From MH13 sp040219355 (lineage in GTDB: Bacteria > Pseudomonadota > Alphaproteobacteria > Rhizobiales > MH13), in the NCBI GenBank assembly GCA_040219355.1, contig JAVJSN010000015.1, positions 310,001 through 374,000 of the forward strand: a stretch of DNA of 64,000 nucleotides. Direction: 5' to 3'. Below the pieces are notes generated by a model. That model worked only from the letters and a program-made list of their open reading frames with translations, was not told where the DNA came from and made no database searches. Position numbers and translations under genes: made by a program. Below are positions 1 to 8,790 of this stretch, one piece after another (positions within the stretch are counted from its first letter, which is position 1; each line of letters opens with the position of its first letter).

Positions 1-1
1 T

Positions 2-208
2 GTAGGAGCTGGCAAGCTTTTGGCGCGGAGCGATGAAACCGCGGCGGCGCTGCGCACCAATGTCACCTCACCTGGCGGCACCACCGCTGCTGGTTTGGCC
101 GTGCTACGCGACACCGGTCAACTTACTGATCTCATGCGCGCGACCACGAAGGCGGCGTTTGACAGATCGGTTGCGCTTGCGGCATCCAAGGACGTGCCGA
201 ATTCGTAA
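2..208 (+). CDS. proC: pyrroline-5-carboxylate reductase, C-terminal fragment (cut by window edge)
   Basis: Only the last 68 residues are present; the open frame runs in from base 2 with no start inside the window. ProC reduces 1-pyrroline-5-carboxylate to proline with NAD(P)H in the cytoplasm, the last step of proline synthesis. The fragment holds the family signature TSPGGTTAAGLAVL, which belongs to the C-terminal dimerisation and active-site domain, and ends in a short variable tail. It lies 27 bases before the TetR-like gene on the same strand, so the two may be cotranscribed. Identity is firm because the signature is specific; the truncation is only the window boundary. Confidence 0.93.
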   Translation, partial: VGAGKLLARSDETAAALRTNVTSPGGTTAAGLAVLRDTGQLTDLMRATTKAAFDRSVALAASKDVPNS

Positions 209-235
209 CACTCTGCGATAGTCGCAGGAGAGATC

Positions 236-922
236 ATGCTCAACACTCAAGAGACCAAGGCTGTCATTGATGCGTTCATGACGGCGTTGATGACGACTCC
301 ATTTCCCGAGATCCGTCTTCGTGCCATCGCTGAGGTCGCGGATGTCCCGCTGGCCAAACTGTTGATGACATTCTCGTCGCGCTTGGAGCTTTTCGAAGGT
401 TTCGCCAAGCGTATCGATGAAGTGGTGCTGGCCGAGGATGATCCGGATATGGCTGAGGAACCGGCCCGTGAGCGGTTGTTTGACGTGTTTATGCGTCGTT
501 TCGATGCGCTGTTGCCCTATAAACTTGCGTTAATCCAGCTTGAGCGCGACGCACGCCGTGATCCGGCTCTAGCGATGGCCTTGGCGCGTGTTGCATCCAA
601 GTCGATGGCGCGTATGGCTGCCAGCGCGGATATTGATGTTGATGGTGCACGCGGCGCTGTCGTCATGGCCGGCCTCTTGCAGGTGTATGCGCGGGTGATG
701 CGGGTGTTTGTGCGTGAAAGCGATGAAGGCCAGGCGCTCACCATGGCCGAGTTGGATAAGGTGCTGCGCCAGGCTGAACGCCGCATCGGAGACCTTGATG
801 GTCTGGTGATGTTGTTGCGTGGGCAGAGCAGTGCCAGCGGAAGTCCGTTGAACCGGCTACGCGAGCGGATCCGCCACCGTGGATCAAACGATGATGCAGG
901 TTCTGCACCGGAAGCTGCTTGA
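236..922 (+). CDS. TetR/AcrR-like transcriptional regulator
   Basis: 228 residues. The N-terminal 60 or so residues fit a TetR-type helix-turn-helix (helices around residues 6-18, 24-31 and 35-45, then a hydrophobic linker), and the rest is all-helical like a TetR ligand-binding and dimerisation domain. The DNA-binding part is weaker than a textbook TetR, so it could also be a diverged non-binding relative. The ATG has a GCAGGAGAG ribosome site just upstream. It lies between proC and a csaA-like gene, and its stop is 3 bases before the csaA-like start, suggesting an operon. The ligand and targets cannot be inferred. The tail (about residues 205-228) is polar and probably disordered. Confidence 0.7.
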   Translation: MLNTQETKAVIDAFMTALMTTPFPEIRLRAIAEVADVPLAKLLMTFSSRLELFEGFAKRIDEVVLAEDDPDMAEEPARERLFDVFMRRFDALLPYKLALIQLERDARRDPALAMALARVASKSMARMAASADIDVDGARGAVVMAGLLQVYARVMRVFVRESDEGQALTMAELDKVLRQAERRIGDLDGLVMLLRGQSSASGSPLNRLRERIRHRGSNDDAGSAPEAA

Positions 923-925
923 GTT

Positions 926-1267
926 ATGAGCGAGACGATCAGTTTTGATGATTTTCTAAAAGTCGATGTTCGTGTCGGTACGATCATCGAGGCAGAAGCC
1001 TTTCCCGAAGCGCGCAAACCAGCAATCAAGCTTAAGATCGATTTTGGCGAAGCGATTGGGGTAAAGAAAAGCTCCGCACAGATCACCAAACATTACACGC
1101 CCGATGCGTTGCTTGGTCGCCAAGTGATGGCTGTGGTGAACTTTCCACCACGCCAGATCGGACCAATGATGTCTGAGGTTCTCACCTTGGGCGTGCCAGA
1201 CGCTGATGGTGAGGTCGTCCTGCTAAAACCCACCACCAATGTGCCGGATGGCGGCAGACTTTATTAG
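926..1267 (+). CDS. csaA: CsaA-like tRNA-binding domain protein
   Basis: 113 residues, a complete single OB-fold of the tRNA-binding (EMAP II / CsaA) type. The characteristic start FLKVDVRVGTI and the conserved ending with VVNFPPRQIG followed by SEVLTLG are visible. Family members bind tRNA or act as export-related chaperones; here the protein is a stand-alone domain, as in Bacillus CsaA. It begins 3 bases after the TetR-like gene and probably shares its transcript. It ends convergently 5 bases before the histidine-kinase stop on the other strand. The family call is firm; the physiological role is inferred. Confidence 0.88.
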   Translation: MSETISFDDFLKVDVRVGTIIEAEAFPEARKPAIKLKIDFGEAIGVKKSSAQITKHYTPDALLGRQVMAVVNFPPRQIGPMMSEVLTLGVPDADGEVVLLKPTTNVPDGGRLY

Positions 1268-1272
1268 GGTTT

Positions 1273-2832
1273 CTAGGCCGGTATTATGATGGTGGCCTTA
1301 AGGCCACCCAAGCTGCTGTCATCAAGGGTGATATCACCGCCATGGGCCCGTGCGATGTCTCGCGCGATAGCAAGGCCAAGGCCCGTGCCGCTTTCATCCA
1401 AATTGCGCGCTTCGTCCATCCGGTAAAAGGGTCGAAAAACCTCTTCGCGTTTGTCTTCAGGGATACCTGGGCCATCATCTTCGACACTGACGATGAGGTT
1501 TTCAGCCTCCCGCTCAGCGTGCACTGTGACTGTATTAGCATGACGTAGGGCGTTGTTGACGAGATTGATCACTAGGCGTTTGAAGGCGAGCGGTTTGACG
1601 GACGCCGTTGCTGGCCCGTTGAACGAAACCTTGACTTCGCGGTCGGTTGCCTTGGCGGTATGCGCAACGTCGTCGAGCAGCGCTTCGATGTCGCTGGGCA
1701 CGCTTACTTCGCCATCATCGCCGCGGGCAAACGCCAGATATCCTTCGAGCATGGCCTGCATTTCGTCGACATCACGGCCCATTTCCTGTGCGGCCTTTTC
1801 ATCGCCGAGCAAGGCCAGTTCAAGTTTGAAACGGGTCAAGATCGTCCGCAGGTCGTGGCTCACGCCCGATAGCATGGCAGTGCGCTGATCAACATGGCGC
1901 TCAATGCGCTCGCGCATCCGCCAGAACGCGATGGTGGCCCGGCGGATCTCTCGTGCGCCGCGCAGGTTCATGCCTTCGTCCACCTCTTGCCCCCGTCCAA
2001 ACCGATCTGCGGCATCGGCGAGACGCAAAACAGGCCGGATCTGGTTACGTAAAAAAAGGACGGCAACGATCAGCAGCACGAGTGATGCGCCTGTCATCCA
2101 GACGAGAAAAATGTGCGAGTTGGATGCATAGGCTTGGTTGCGGCGGGCAAAGACCCGCAGCACTTGTCCATCGTTTAGTTTGACGCGCACTTCCACCAGA
2201 TTAGAGCGCCCAACCGTGTCGATCCAAAATGGGCGTTCTATGCGCTGCGATATTTCTTGGCTTAGCGTGCGATCGAGCAGATCAAAGAACGGTTTAGGGA
2301 GCGCAGCAGGCAGCGCTGTGTCGGGTAAAAAAGCAACGTTGAGGTCAAGCGCGTCACGCGCGATGCGGATGACCTCGGTCTGATCTGCCTCGTCGTCCGG
2401 GAACGCCTCCACCATCTCAATCACGGCTGCAATATCGCGCGTGACTGCTTGCGATAGACGCTCCGTGACGAGCTCCCAATGACGCTCCATGAAAACAAAA
2501 GCAATCACCGATTGGAGGATCACCACTGGCGTGATGATGATGAGAAGCGAACGGGCATAGAGCCCTTGTGGCAAGAGGGGTTTGGCAATTTTTCCAAGCT
2601 GATGGAGAAGCCATCTCAGCCCTGCTAGCAGTGTGCTCAGTGGTGCCAAAAGCGTGCGCGTCGTTCGGTCTAGGCGGCCAACTGGCCGTTCGATGCGTTG
2701 ATCCGGCACACTGCGACCACCACGCCACCAGTGGCCAGACAATCGCGCCCATGGACTGCCCTGAGGTTTCTGGCGCGTGCTTGCATCGCTCGTCTCGATG
2801 ACATCTGGGTTGGTCTCTTGCCAGTCAGCCAT
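1273..2832 (-). CDS. EnvZ-type sensor histidine kinase
   Basis: 519 residues. A cytoplasmic N-terminal extension of about 90 residues precedes a membrane segment at about 94-114, a periplasmic sensor of about 125 residues, a second membrane segment at about 240-262, a HAMP linker, a dimerisation domain with phospho-acceptor His326 in SHDLRT, and a HATPase domain with N, G1 (DDGPGIP) and G2 (GTGLGLAI) boxes. It would phosphorylate the response regulator encoded just upstream (45 bases). The usual Pro after HDLRT is Ile here. MarR, regulator and kinase genes run in the same direction and are probably one operon. The signal sensed is unknown. Confidence 0.92.
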   Translation of the reverse strand: MADWQETNPDVIETSDASTRQKPQGSPWARLSGHWWRGGRSVPDQRIERPVGRLDRTTRTLLAPLSTLLAGLRWLLHQLGKIAKPLLPQGLYARSLLIIITPVVILQSVIAFVFMERHWELVTERLSQAVTRDIAAVIEMVEAFPDDEADQTEVIRIARDALDLNVAFLPDTALPAALPKPFFDLLDRTLSQEISQRIERPFWIDTVGRSNLVEVRVKLNDGQVLRVFARRNQAYASNSHIFLVWMTGASLVLLIVAVLFLRNQIRPVLRLADAADRFGRGQEVDEGMNLRGAREIRRATIAFWRMRERIERHVDQRTAMLSGVSHDLRTILTRFKLELALLGDEKAAQEMGRDVDEMQAMLEGYLAFARGDDGEVSVPSDIEALLDDVAHTAKATDREVKVSFNGPATASVKPLAFKRLVINLVNNALRHANTVTVHAEREAENLIVSVEDDGPGIPEDKREEVFRPFYRMDEARNLDESGTGLGLAIARDIARAHGGDITLDDSSLGGLKATIIIPA

Positions 2833-2876
2833 CGGCGATAGAAAATCCTTGTGCAGGGAATGGGCGTATATTGCGG

Positions 2877-3599
2877 CTAGTCGCTGACCAAACGATACCC
2901 TACGCCACGCACGGTTTGAAGATGGGCCGGTGCTGCTGGCTTTTCTTCGATCTTACGACGTAGGCGGGTCATCTGTACGTCGATGGCTCGGTCAGTTTTG
3001 CTGGGATCATCACCGAGCAAGTCAAGGCGCGACACCGTGGCGTTAGGGCGGGCGGCAAGCATGGCCATGATTTCGCGCTCTCGCTCGGTGAGCCGCACAA
3101 TTTCACCGTCTTTGGTCAGTTCGCGTTTGGAAAGCGCAAAACGGAACCGACCAAAATCCACCGCATCGACACCGCCGCTGCGCGTTTGCTTGGTAGCGCG
3201 CAGAATGTTGTCGATCCGCAACAGCAATTCTCGTGGTTCAAATGGTTTGCCCAAATAGTCATTGGCGCCGTTTTCAAGACCAGCGATACGGTCACCAGCT
3301 TCGCCGCGCGCGGTGAGCATGATGACGGGAATGGCCGAGGTTTTGCGAAGCTCGCTGAGATAGTCCAAGCCGCTTTCGCCGGGCATCATCACATCGAGCA
3401 CCATAAGATCGAACGATAGGCCCGATGATGCGCGGCGTGCATCGCTGGCGGACTTGGTGACGGTGACGCGATAGCCATTGTCGCCGAGATAGCGTTTGAG
3501 AAGGTCACCGATACGCGCGTCATCATCAACGATGAGAATATGAGCAGCGGTGTCGGCGGGAATCGACAAAGTGGCGGCGGCAGACGGCATAGCGGACAT
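2877..3599 (-). CDS. OmpR-family response regulator
   Basis: 240 residues. The receiver domain at about residues 20-135 has the acidic pocket DDD at 25-27, phospho-acceptor Asp69 in LDVMMPG, the conserved Thr in MLTARGE and Lys in GKPFEPRELLLRI. A winged-helix OmpR/PhoB output domain follows, with the recognition stretch DRAIDVQMTRLRRKIE and the ending VRGVGYRL. Partner of the kinase gene immediately downstream. A second in-frame ATG three codons in is an equally possible start; the first 18 residues are low-complexity and not part of the receiver fold. The target regulon cannot be read from the window. Confidence 0.93.
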   Translation of the reverse strand: MSAMPSAAATLSIPADTAAHILIVDDDARIGDLLKRYLGDNGYRVTVTKSASDARRASSGLSFDLMVLDVMMPGESGLDYLSELRKTSAIPVIMLTARGEAGDRIAGLENGANDYLGKPFEPRELLLRIDNILRATKQTRSGGVDAVDFGRFRFALSKRELTKDGEIVRLTEREREIMAMLAARPNATVSRLDLLGDDPSKTDRAIDVQMTRLRRKIEEKPAAPAHLQTVRGVGYRLVSD

Positions 3600-3626
3600 C
3601 CTTGTTCGGGCACGCCAGAGTAAGAC

Positions 3627-4145
3627 CTATGAGGAGGTCTGGCCTGGTCTGCCAGCGGTGTTCAAGCTTTCCAAGGGGGTCACCGGGTCATTCATCAACG
3701 CGCGCAGAAAATCACGCACGTCGCTCCGGCCGCCCTTTGGGAGCCTCTGCAATGCGCCCTCGATCCGTGACGATTGTATGGCGATGAGCTTTTCAGCCAG
3801 TTCAGCGCCTTGTTTGGTCGTATAAAGAAGCCGCTGGCGACGGTCATCTGGCCCTGTTTCCTGGGTGATGTAACCGGTCTCAATCAGGTTTTTCAACACG
3901 CGGGCCAGGCTCTGCTTGGTAATTTGCAAAATCTCCAAAAGCACCGCGACCGTCATGCCAGGATTACGGTGGACAAAGTGCAACACCCGGTGGTGCGCGC
4001 GACCAAAGCCGAGCTCAGCGAGAATGGCATCCGGCTCGCCGACAAAATCGCGATAAGCGAAAAACAGGTGCTCAATGATCGACACAGTTTCCGGATCACC
4101 ATTTTGATCAGGATGCGACTTGGGATCGAAATATATGTCAGTCAT
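3627..4145 (-). CDS. MarR family transcriptional regulator
   Basis: 172 residues from the chosen ATG at 4145 (sequence MTDIYFDPK). The frame continues to an upstream ATG at 4208, but the extra 21 residues look unlike the family. The winged helix-turn-helix covers about residues 40-110: the helix pair TVAVLLEILQITKQSLARVLKNL, then the wing DDRRQRLLYTT typical of MarR. It is divergent from ilvE and upstream of the response-regulator and kinase genes (27-base gap). A perfect 8-base dyad spans its own start codon, which suggests autoregulation. No convincing Shine-Dalgarno sequence precedes the chosen start. Confidence 0.88.
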   Translation of the reverse strand: MTDIYFDPKSHPDQNGDPETVSIIEHLFFAYRDFVGEPDAILAELGFGRAHHRVLHFVHRNPGMTVAVLLEILQITKQSLARVLKNLIETGYITQETGPDDRRQRLLYTTKQGAELAEKLIAIQSSRIEGALQRLPKGGRSDVRDFLRALMNDPVTPLESLNTAGRPGQTSS

Positions 4146-4155
4146 GTTGACATAT
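4133..4155. promoter_or_regulatory. inverted repeat over the MarR start codon, candidate operator
   Basis: ATATGTCA, a 7-base spacer, then TGACATAT: two perfect 8-base arms centred on the MarR start codon. MarR dimers bind palindromes of this size, and the site is in the marR-ilvE divergent region. Binding by this MarR protein is inference. Confidence 0.5.
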
Positions 4156-4386
4156 TTTGGTAAGGTTGTTACACCGCAGCCTCTGTTGGCGAAAGAAAAG
4201 GTCCTCATGTCGGGTCAACGTTTTCATTTCTTGCTTTCAGTGCCGCTTTGTCAGGCAGTTGCGTTTTCCCCTAAGGAATCGGCGTGCGTGCCTGACGATC
4301 AAAGAATGGTTCAGGCTTTTCAAGTCTATCGAGCTGTCTGAGCCAAGCCTTTAACACAAAACATTTTTCATTTGGGAGTGAAGACC

Positions 4387-5280
4387 ATGGCCGGTGTGCC
4401 CTTCGATCAGTTGTCCGGAAAAATCTGGATGAACGGTGACTTTGTCGAATGGGATGACGCCAAGGTCCATGTCTTGACGCATGGCTTGCACTATGGCTCT
4501 GCGGTGTTTGAGGGTCAGCGCGCCTATGGCGGCGTCGTATTTGAGCAGACCGCCCACCACGAGCGCCTGCACAAATCCGCACAGATCCTCGATATGGCCA
4601 TGCCTTACAGCGTTGAAGAGCTGAACAGCGCGTGTGAAGAGGTGATCAAGCGCAACGGTTTTGTCGATGCCTATGTGCGCCCGATAGCCTGGCGTGGCTC
4701 AGAGATGATGGGTGTCTCAGCGCAGTCCAACCGCATCAACGTTGCGATCGCGGCTTGGGAATGGCCAAGCTATTTTGCTCCCGAAGAGCGAATGAAGGGT
4801 ATTCGTCTGGATATCGCCAAGTGGCGTCGTCCCGATCCGCGTACAGCACCGCACGATGCCAAAGCCGCCGGGCTCTACATGATCTGCACGCTATCGAAAC
4901 ACGCCGCTGAGTCTAAGGGTTATGCTGATGCGTTGATGTATGATTGGGAAGGCTATGTGGCTGAAGCCACTGGTGCGAACATCTTCTTCATCCTGGATGG
5001 GGTGATCCATACGCCAACGCCAGACCGTTTCTTAGACGGTATTACGCGTCGCACAGTGATCAAGCTTGCCAAAGCGCGCGGCATTCAGGTCGTTGAACGC
5101 CGCATTCTGCCGCACGAAATGGTGCAGTTCACTGAATGCTTCATCACAGGTACGGCCGCTGAAGTAACGCCGGTGTCTGAAATCGGACCGTTTAGCTTTA
5201 AGCCTGGGCAAATCTCGCAGACGTTGATTGCCGACTATGCTGTCGCGATCCGGCCTAAGGCGGAGCAAGCTGCCGCTTAA
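4387..5280 (+). CDS. ilvE: branched-chain amino acid aminotransferase
   Basis: 297 residues from the ATG at 4387, which has a GGGAG ribosome site; an in-frame TTG at 4372 is less likely. A PLP fold-type IV enzyme that interconverts Leu, Ile and Val with their 2-oxo acids using glutamate/2-oxoglutarate. The family pattern is clear: THGLHYGSAVFEGQRAY near the N-terminus, the PLP-lysine segment DAKAAGLY in the middle, the E-x-TGANIFF stretch, and GTAAEVTPV near the C-terminus. It stands alone on plus, divergent from marR and convergent with moaE (3-base gap). The MarR site in the shared upstream region may affect it. Confidence 0.95.
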   Translation: MAGVPFDQLSGKIWMNGDFVEWDDAKVHVLTHGLHYGSAVFEGQRAYGGVVFEQTAHHERLHKSAQILDMAMPYSVEELNSACEEVIKRNGFVDAYVRPIAWRGSEMMGVSAQSNRINVAIAAWEWPSYFAPEERMKGIRLDIAKWRRPDPRTAPHDAKAAGLYMICTLSKHAAESKGYADALMYDWEGYVAEATGANIFFILDGVIHTPTPDRFLDGITRRTVIKLAKARGIQVVERRILPHEMVQFTECFITGTAAEVTPVSEIGPFSFKPGQISQTLIADYAVAIRPKAEQAAA

Positions 5281-5283
5281 GGT

Positions 5284-5751
5284 TTAGCGTTTCCAGCGAT
5301 CTGCATCTGCATCGTCGGACGCTTTAGACTCCACCCAGCTGGCCTCTTGAGAGGGGTTTGCTGGGTGTTCTTTTTTCCAGAACGGCGCTTTGGTTTTCAA
5401 AAAGTCCATAAGGAAGTCTGAGGCCTCAAACGAGGCACGGCGATGGGCTGATGAGGTGACGACCAACACGATAGGCTCGCCAGGTTTCAGTTTCCCATAG
5501 CGGTGAATGATGGTGATGCCCTGAAGCGGCCAACGCGTGTTGGCTTCCTGCGCAATGGCAGTTAGTTGGCTTTCCGCCATGCCTGGGAAGTGTTCCAACT
5601 CCAGCGCTTCAAGTTGACCGCCTTCATCGCGACAATAGCCAGTGAAGCTCGTCACAGCGCCAATGGCGGGGTTGCCAGCGTGGAGTGCTGTGATTTCCGC
5701 ACCAGCATCAAAGGGTTCGGTCTGCACTTTGATCTTCAAGGACTTAGCCAC
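5284..5751 (-). CDS. moaE: molybdopterin synthase catalytic subunit
   Basis: 155 residues. MoaE transfers sulfur from thiocarboxylated MoaD to precursor Z (cPMP) to make molybdopterin. Conserved elements are GAVTSFTGYCRDEG near the N-terminus, the HRYGKLKPGE stretch, HRRASFEASDFLMD, and the catalytic lysine region LKTKAPFWKKE. The polar C-terminal tail is variable. Its first codons overlap the end of moaD by 8 bases, a translational-coupling arrangement. The product would supply cofactor to molybdoenzymes such as MsrP, encoded near 36.5 kb. Confidence 0.95.
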   Translation of the reverse strand: MAKSLKIKVQTEPFDAGAEITALHAGNPAIGAVTSFTGYCRDEGGQLEALELEHFPGMAESQLTAIAQEANTRWPLQGITIIHRYGKLKPGEPIVLVVTSSAHRRASFEASDFLMDFLKTKAPFWKKEHPANPSQEASWVESKASDDADADRWKR

Positions 5752-5995
5752 CCGTCATCGGTGGAAAGAAGGCTGCTTCCTGAGCATCGCCAAGCGGTGC
5801 ATCGTCCTCGGCAAGTGTCTTGTCGAGCGCCACGCGAATGATCTGCGGGTTCTCAAAAGCATAGGCGTAGCCTTCATCAATGCTGGAAAGCCAGGTTTTT
5901 AAAGCGCCAACGGTGGTCACATCGACAGGGATGTCACGCGTTTCGCTTTCGGATCCAACCCGTTCGCGTACCCAGGCAAAATAAAGTAATTTCAT
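5744..5995 (-). CDS. moaD: molybdopterin synthase sulfur carrier subunit
   Basis: 83 residues with a ubiquitin-like beta-grasp pattern, ending in the obligatory Gly-Gly (PPMTGG), which is adenylated and converted to a thiocarboxylate. The ATG at 5995 gives a start MKLLYFAWVRER that matches the family; the reading frame extends further upstream only into pgsA sequence. It overlaps moaE by 8 bases and starts 4 bases after the pgsA stop, so pgsA-moaD-moaE is one transcription unit. Confidence 0.94.
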   Translation of the reverse strand: MKLLYFAWVRERVGSESETRDIPVDVTTVGALKTWLSSIDEGYAYAFENPQIIRVALDKTLAEDDAPLGDAQEAAFFPPMTGG

Positions 5996-5999
5996 GACC

Positions 6000-6587
6000 T
6001 TATGCCTGATCAGCGGCAACGAGATGTCCAATTCCAGCGCGGACATAATCGTAACCTGTCCACACCGTAAGCAGCGCGGCCAACCACAGAAGGCCAATGC
6101 CTACCATCACGGTGCCGGACAAAAGCGCGTCGCCTGCCGGGCCCGTTACCAGGACGCCGAGCGCCACCATCTGCACTGCGGTCTTCCATTTGGCGAGGTT
6201 CGACACAGGCACGGAGAGGTTCATCTGGCCGAGATATTCACGCAGCCCTGACACCAGTATCTCGCGGCTTAGGATGATGATGGCCGGAACAAGCGCTAGC
6301 CCCATGATCGTGCCATTGGCAGCCAGCATGATGAGCACGGCGCCGACCAACAGTTTGTCGGCGATAGGGTCCAGCATTTTTCCGAGGCTCGACTGCTGCG
6401 ACCAAGCCCGTGCCAAATAGCCATCGAGATAGTCGGTGATCGCAGCAAGGATGAAAATAATCAGCGCCACCCAAAGCCAAAGATGCTGACTGGAGTAGAG
6501 GCACGCCACTATGGCGGGAATGGCCGCAATGCGCCCGTAGGTCAAAAGATTGGGCACTGAGTAGACGGTGCTTTGGGCCGTAGCCAT
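6000..6587 (-). CDS. pgsA: CDP-diacylglycerol--glycerol-3-phosphate 3-phosphatidyltransferase
   Basis: 195 residues, a polytopic inner-membrane enzyme of the CDP-alcohol phosphatidyltransferase family that makes phosphatidylglycerol phosphate. The catalytic motif D-G-x2-A-R-x8-G-x3-D-x3-D is complete (DGYLAR, then G and DPIAD) at about residues 52-76. Several hydrophobic segments follow. The gene is downstream of uvrC and upstream of moaD in the same direction, the usual Hyphomicrobiales order. Confidence 0.95.
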   Translation of the reverse strand: MATAQSTVYSVPNLLTYGRIAAIPAIVACLYSSQHLWLWVALIIFILAAITDYLDGYLARAWSQQSSLGKMLDPIADKLLVGAVLIMLAANGTIMGLALVPAIIILSREILVSGLREYLGQMNLSVPVSNLAKWKTAVQMVALGVLVTGPAGDALLSGTVMVGIGLLWLAALLTVWTGYDYVRAGIGHLVAADQA

Positions 6588-6691
6588 GGAAAATCTCGCG
6601 CTGGCAGTTGACTTAAGGTCGTTTCACCACGGCGGTGGTGTGGGCGTCAATCAAGGAGTATGCCCAAAGGTGTGTCATCATGGTGCCAACG

Positions 6692-8692
6692 TCAGCCGCT
6701 TTCGCGGAAATGATCGTAGATCGTGCGCGCCAGGGCGCCAGAAATGCCAGGCACTTGTTCCAAATCACTCAAAGCGGCACGTTTGATCCCTTTAACCGAG
6801 CCGAAGGCGTTCAAAAGAGCGCGCTTGCGCGTCGGCCCAATACCGCCAACCTCGTCCAGCGGGTTCTCGCGCATTTGCGCCGATCTCTTTGCGCGATGTG
6901 TGCCGATGGCAAAGCGGTGGGCTTCATCGCGCAAACGCTGAATGAAGTAGAGCACCGGATCGCGCGGTTGCAGCATAAACGGCTCGCCCTCCATGGGATG
7001 CAAAGTCTCGCGACCCGCGTCGCGGTCCGGGCCTTTGGATACACCGATCATCTGCACGCGGTCAGTGATGCCCAACTCGTCCAGAACCGCCTTGGACGCT
7101 GACATTTGCCCTTTGCCACCATCGATGATGACAAGGTCTGGCCAATCAGGGAACGCATCGAGATCAGCTTCGGCATCGCTTGTCTCATTGGTGTCGCTCT
7201 CCTTGACCAGTCGAGAAAAGCGGCGGGTCAGCACCTCACGCATCATGCCGAAATCATCCCCTGGTGTGAGGGTGGAATCCTTGATGTTGAACTTGCGGTA
7301 CTGGTTTTTTACGAACCCATCAGGCCCGGCAACGATCATCCCACCGACAGCATTTGTGCCCATGATGTGCGAGTTGTCATAAACCTCGATGCGGCGTGGC
7401 CTGCATTCTAACTTCAGGGCTTCTACCAGACCATCGAGCAGTTTGGATTGGCTTGCACTGTCGGCCAGTTTGCGGGCCAGTGCCTCACGGGCGTTGGTGG
7501 TTGCGTGGTCCACCAGATCGCGTTTCTCACCGCGTTGTGGTTTCAAAAGCTCGATCTTACGTCCGGCGTGCTGGCTGAATGCATCGGCCATCAACTCTGC
7601 TTCGGGCAAAACGTGTGAGGTCAAGATCAGCTTGGGGATCGGCTTGTTATCGTAGAACTGAGAGAGGAAGCTTTGCAGCACCTCTTCTGGCTCCACGGAT
7701 TTATCAGCCTTCGGGAAGTAGGCGCGGTTGCCCCAATTTTGCCTGGTGCGGAAAAAGAACACCTGCACGCAGAATTGCCCACCTTCGGTGTGGAGCGCGA
7801 AAACATCAGCCTCTTCCACGTTGCGCGGATTGATGCCCTGGTGGCTCTGAATTTGGCTGAGCGCTGAAATCCGGTCGCGATAAACGGCAGCACGCTCGAA
7901 GTCCAAATCCTCTGATGCTGTTTCCATCTGCTTGGCGAGGTCAGCTTTCACCTGCTTGGATTTGCCGGATAAGAACGCCTTGGCATCGTTCACCAAATGC
8001 CCGTAATCCTCCTGGCTAATCTCGCCGGTGCAAGGCGCTGAGCAGCGTTTGATTTGATAGAGCAAACAGGGCCGCGTGCGGCTTTCATAGACGCTGTCCG
8101 AGCAGGTGCGGATCAGGAAGGCTTTTTGCAGCGCGTTGATGGTGCGTCCTACAGCGCCGGCTGATGCGAACGGCCCAAAGTAGCTACCTTGGCTGCTGCG
8201 CGCGCCGCGGTGTTTGACCAGTTGAGCCGCCTCGTGCTGCTCCGCTATCAAAATATATGGGAAGCTTTTGTCGTCTCGCAGCAGCACATTGAAGCGTGGG
8301 CGCAACCGCTTGATGAGGTTGGCCTCGAGCAGCAGCGCCTCGGTTTCGGTGCGTGTGGAGACAAACTCCATCGCCGCAGTCTGCGTGATCATCCGCACGA
8401 TCCGGTTCGACAGGCCATTGGGTCGCGTGTAGCTGGTCACGCGGGCTCTGAGCTTGCGAGCTTTGCCCACATACAGCACGTCGCCCTTGTCATTGAGCAT
8501 GCGATAGACGCCGGGTGTGTTTGGCAGCTTTTTGACAAAAGCGGCGATCGCATCGAAACCTGTTTGCGGCGCATCGGCTTCGCTTGCTTCCTGCTCGCCA
8601 ACCCACACCTCGCTCGCTAGTGTGCCGGGGCCAACGGCATCACGCAGTTTGGGGTCTGCAAGTTTGGAATCGTTTTCGTCCATGGGGTCCAT
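6692..8692 (-). CDS. uvrC: excinuclease ABC subunit C
   Basis: About 666 residues from the ATG at 8692 (MDPMDEND); the open frame extends to 8827, but that extension overlaps the upstream SDR gene. UvrC makes the 3' and 5' incisions in nucleotide excision repair. Domains in order: GIY-YIG nuclease (PGVYRML, then DVLYVGKARKLRAR), a cysteine cluster (CLLYQIKRCSAPC), the UvrB-interacting UVR motif (LDFERAAVYRDRI), the RNase H-like second nuclease (VYDNSHIMGTNAVGGMIV), and tandem helix-hairpin-helix motifs at the C-terminus. A short N-terminal extension before the nuclease is non-conserved. UvrB is encoded at 18-20.6 kb. Confidence 0.95.
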   Translation of the reverse strand: MDPMDENDSKLADPKLRDAVGPGTLASEVWVGEQEASEADAPQTGFDAIAAFVKKLPNTPGVYRMLNDKGDVLYVGKARKLRARVTSYTRPNGLSNRIVRMITQTAAMEFVSTRTETEALLLEANLIKRLRPRFNVLLRDDKSFPYILIAEQHEAAQLVKHRGARSSQGSYFGPFASAGAVGRTINALQKAFLIRTCSDSVYESRTRPCLLYQIKRCSAPCTGEISQEDYGHLVNDAKAFLSGKSKQVKADLAKQMETASEDLDFERAAVYRDRISALSQIQSHQGINPRNVEEADVFALHTEGGQFCVQVFFFRTRQNWGNRAYFPKADKSVEPEEVLQSFLSQFYDNKPIPKLILTSHVLPEAELMADAFSQHAGRKIELLKPQRGEKRDLVDHATTNAREALARKLADSASQSKLLDGLVEALKLECRPRRIEVYDNSHIMGTNAVGGMIVAGPDGFVKNQYRKFNIKDSTLTPGDDFGMMREVLTRRFSRLVKESDTNETSDAEADLDAFPDWPDLVIIDGGKGQMSASKAVLDELGITDRVQMIGVSKGPDRDAGRETLHPMEGEPFMLQPRDPVLYFIQRLRDEAHRFAIGTHRAKRSAQMRENPLDEVGGIGPTRKRALLNAFGSVKGIKRAALSDLEQVPGISGALARTIYDHFRESG

Positions 8693-8790
8693 ATTGTCGG
8701 CAAATTTGGGCCGAGGCCAGATCGGCAGTCTGCAACGACGATGGTCTTTCCTGCCAGATTTGGCAGGAGCTCTATTCGTCAAGGCGCTTG

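Noticed and set aside
8749..8766. CCTGCCA/TGGCAGG hairpin between the SDR and uvrC genes
   Set aside because: A 7-base stem without a T-run on either strand; too weak to call a terminator.
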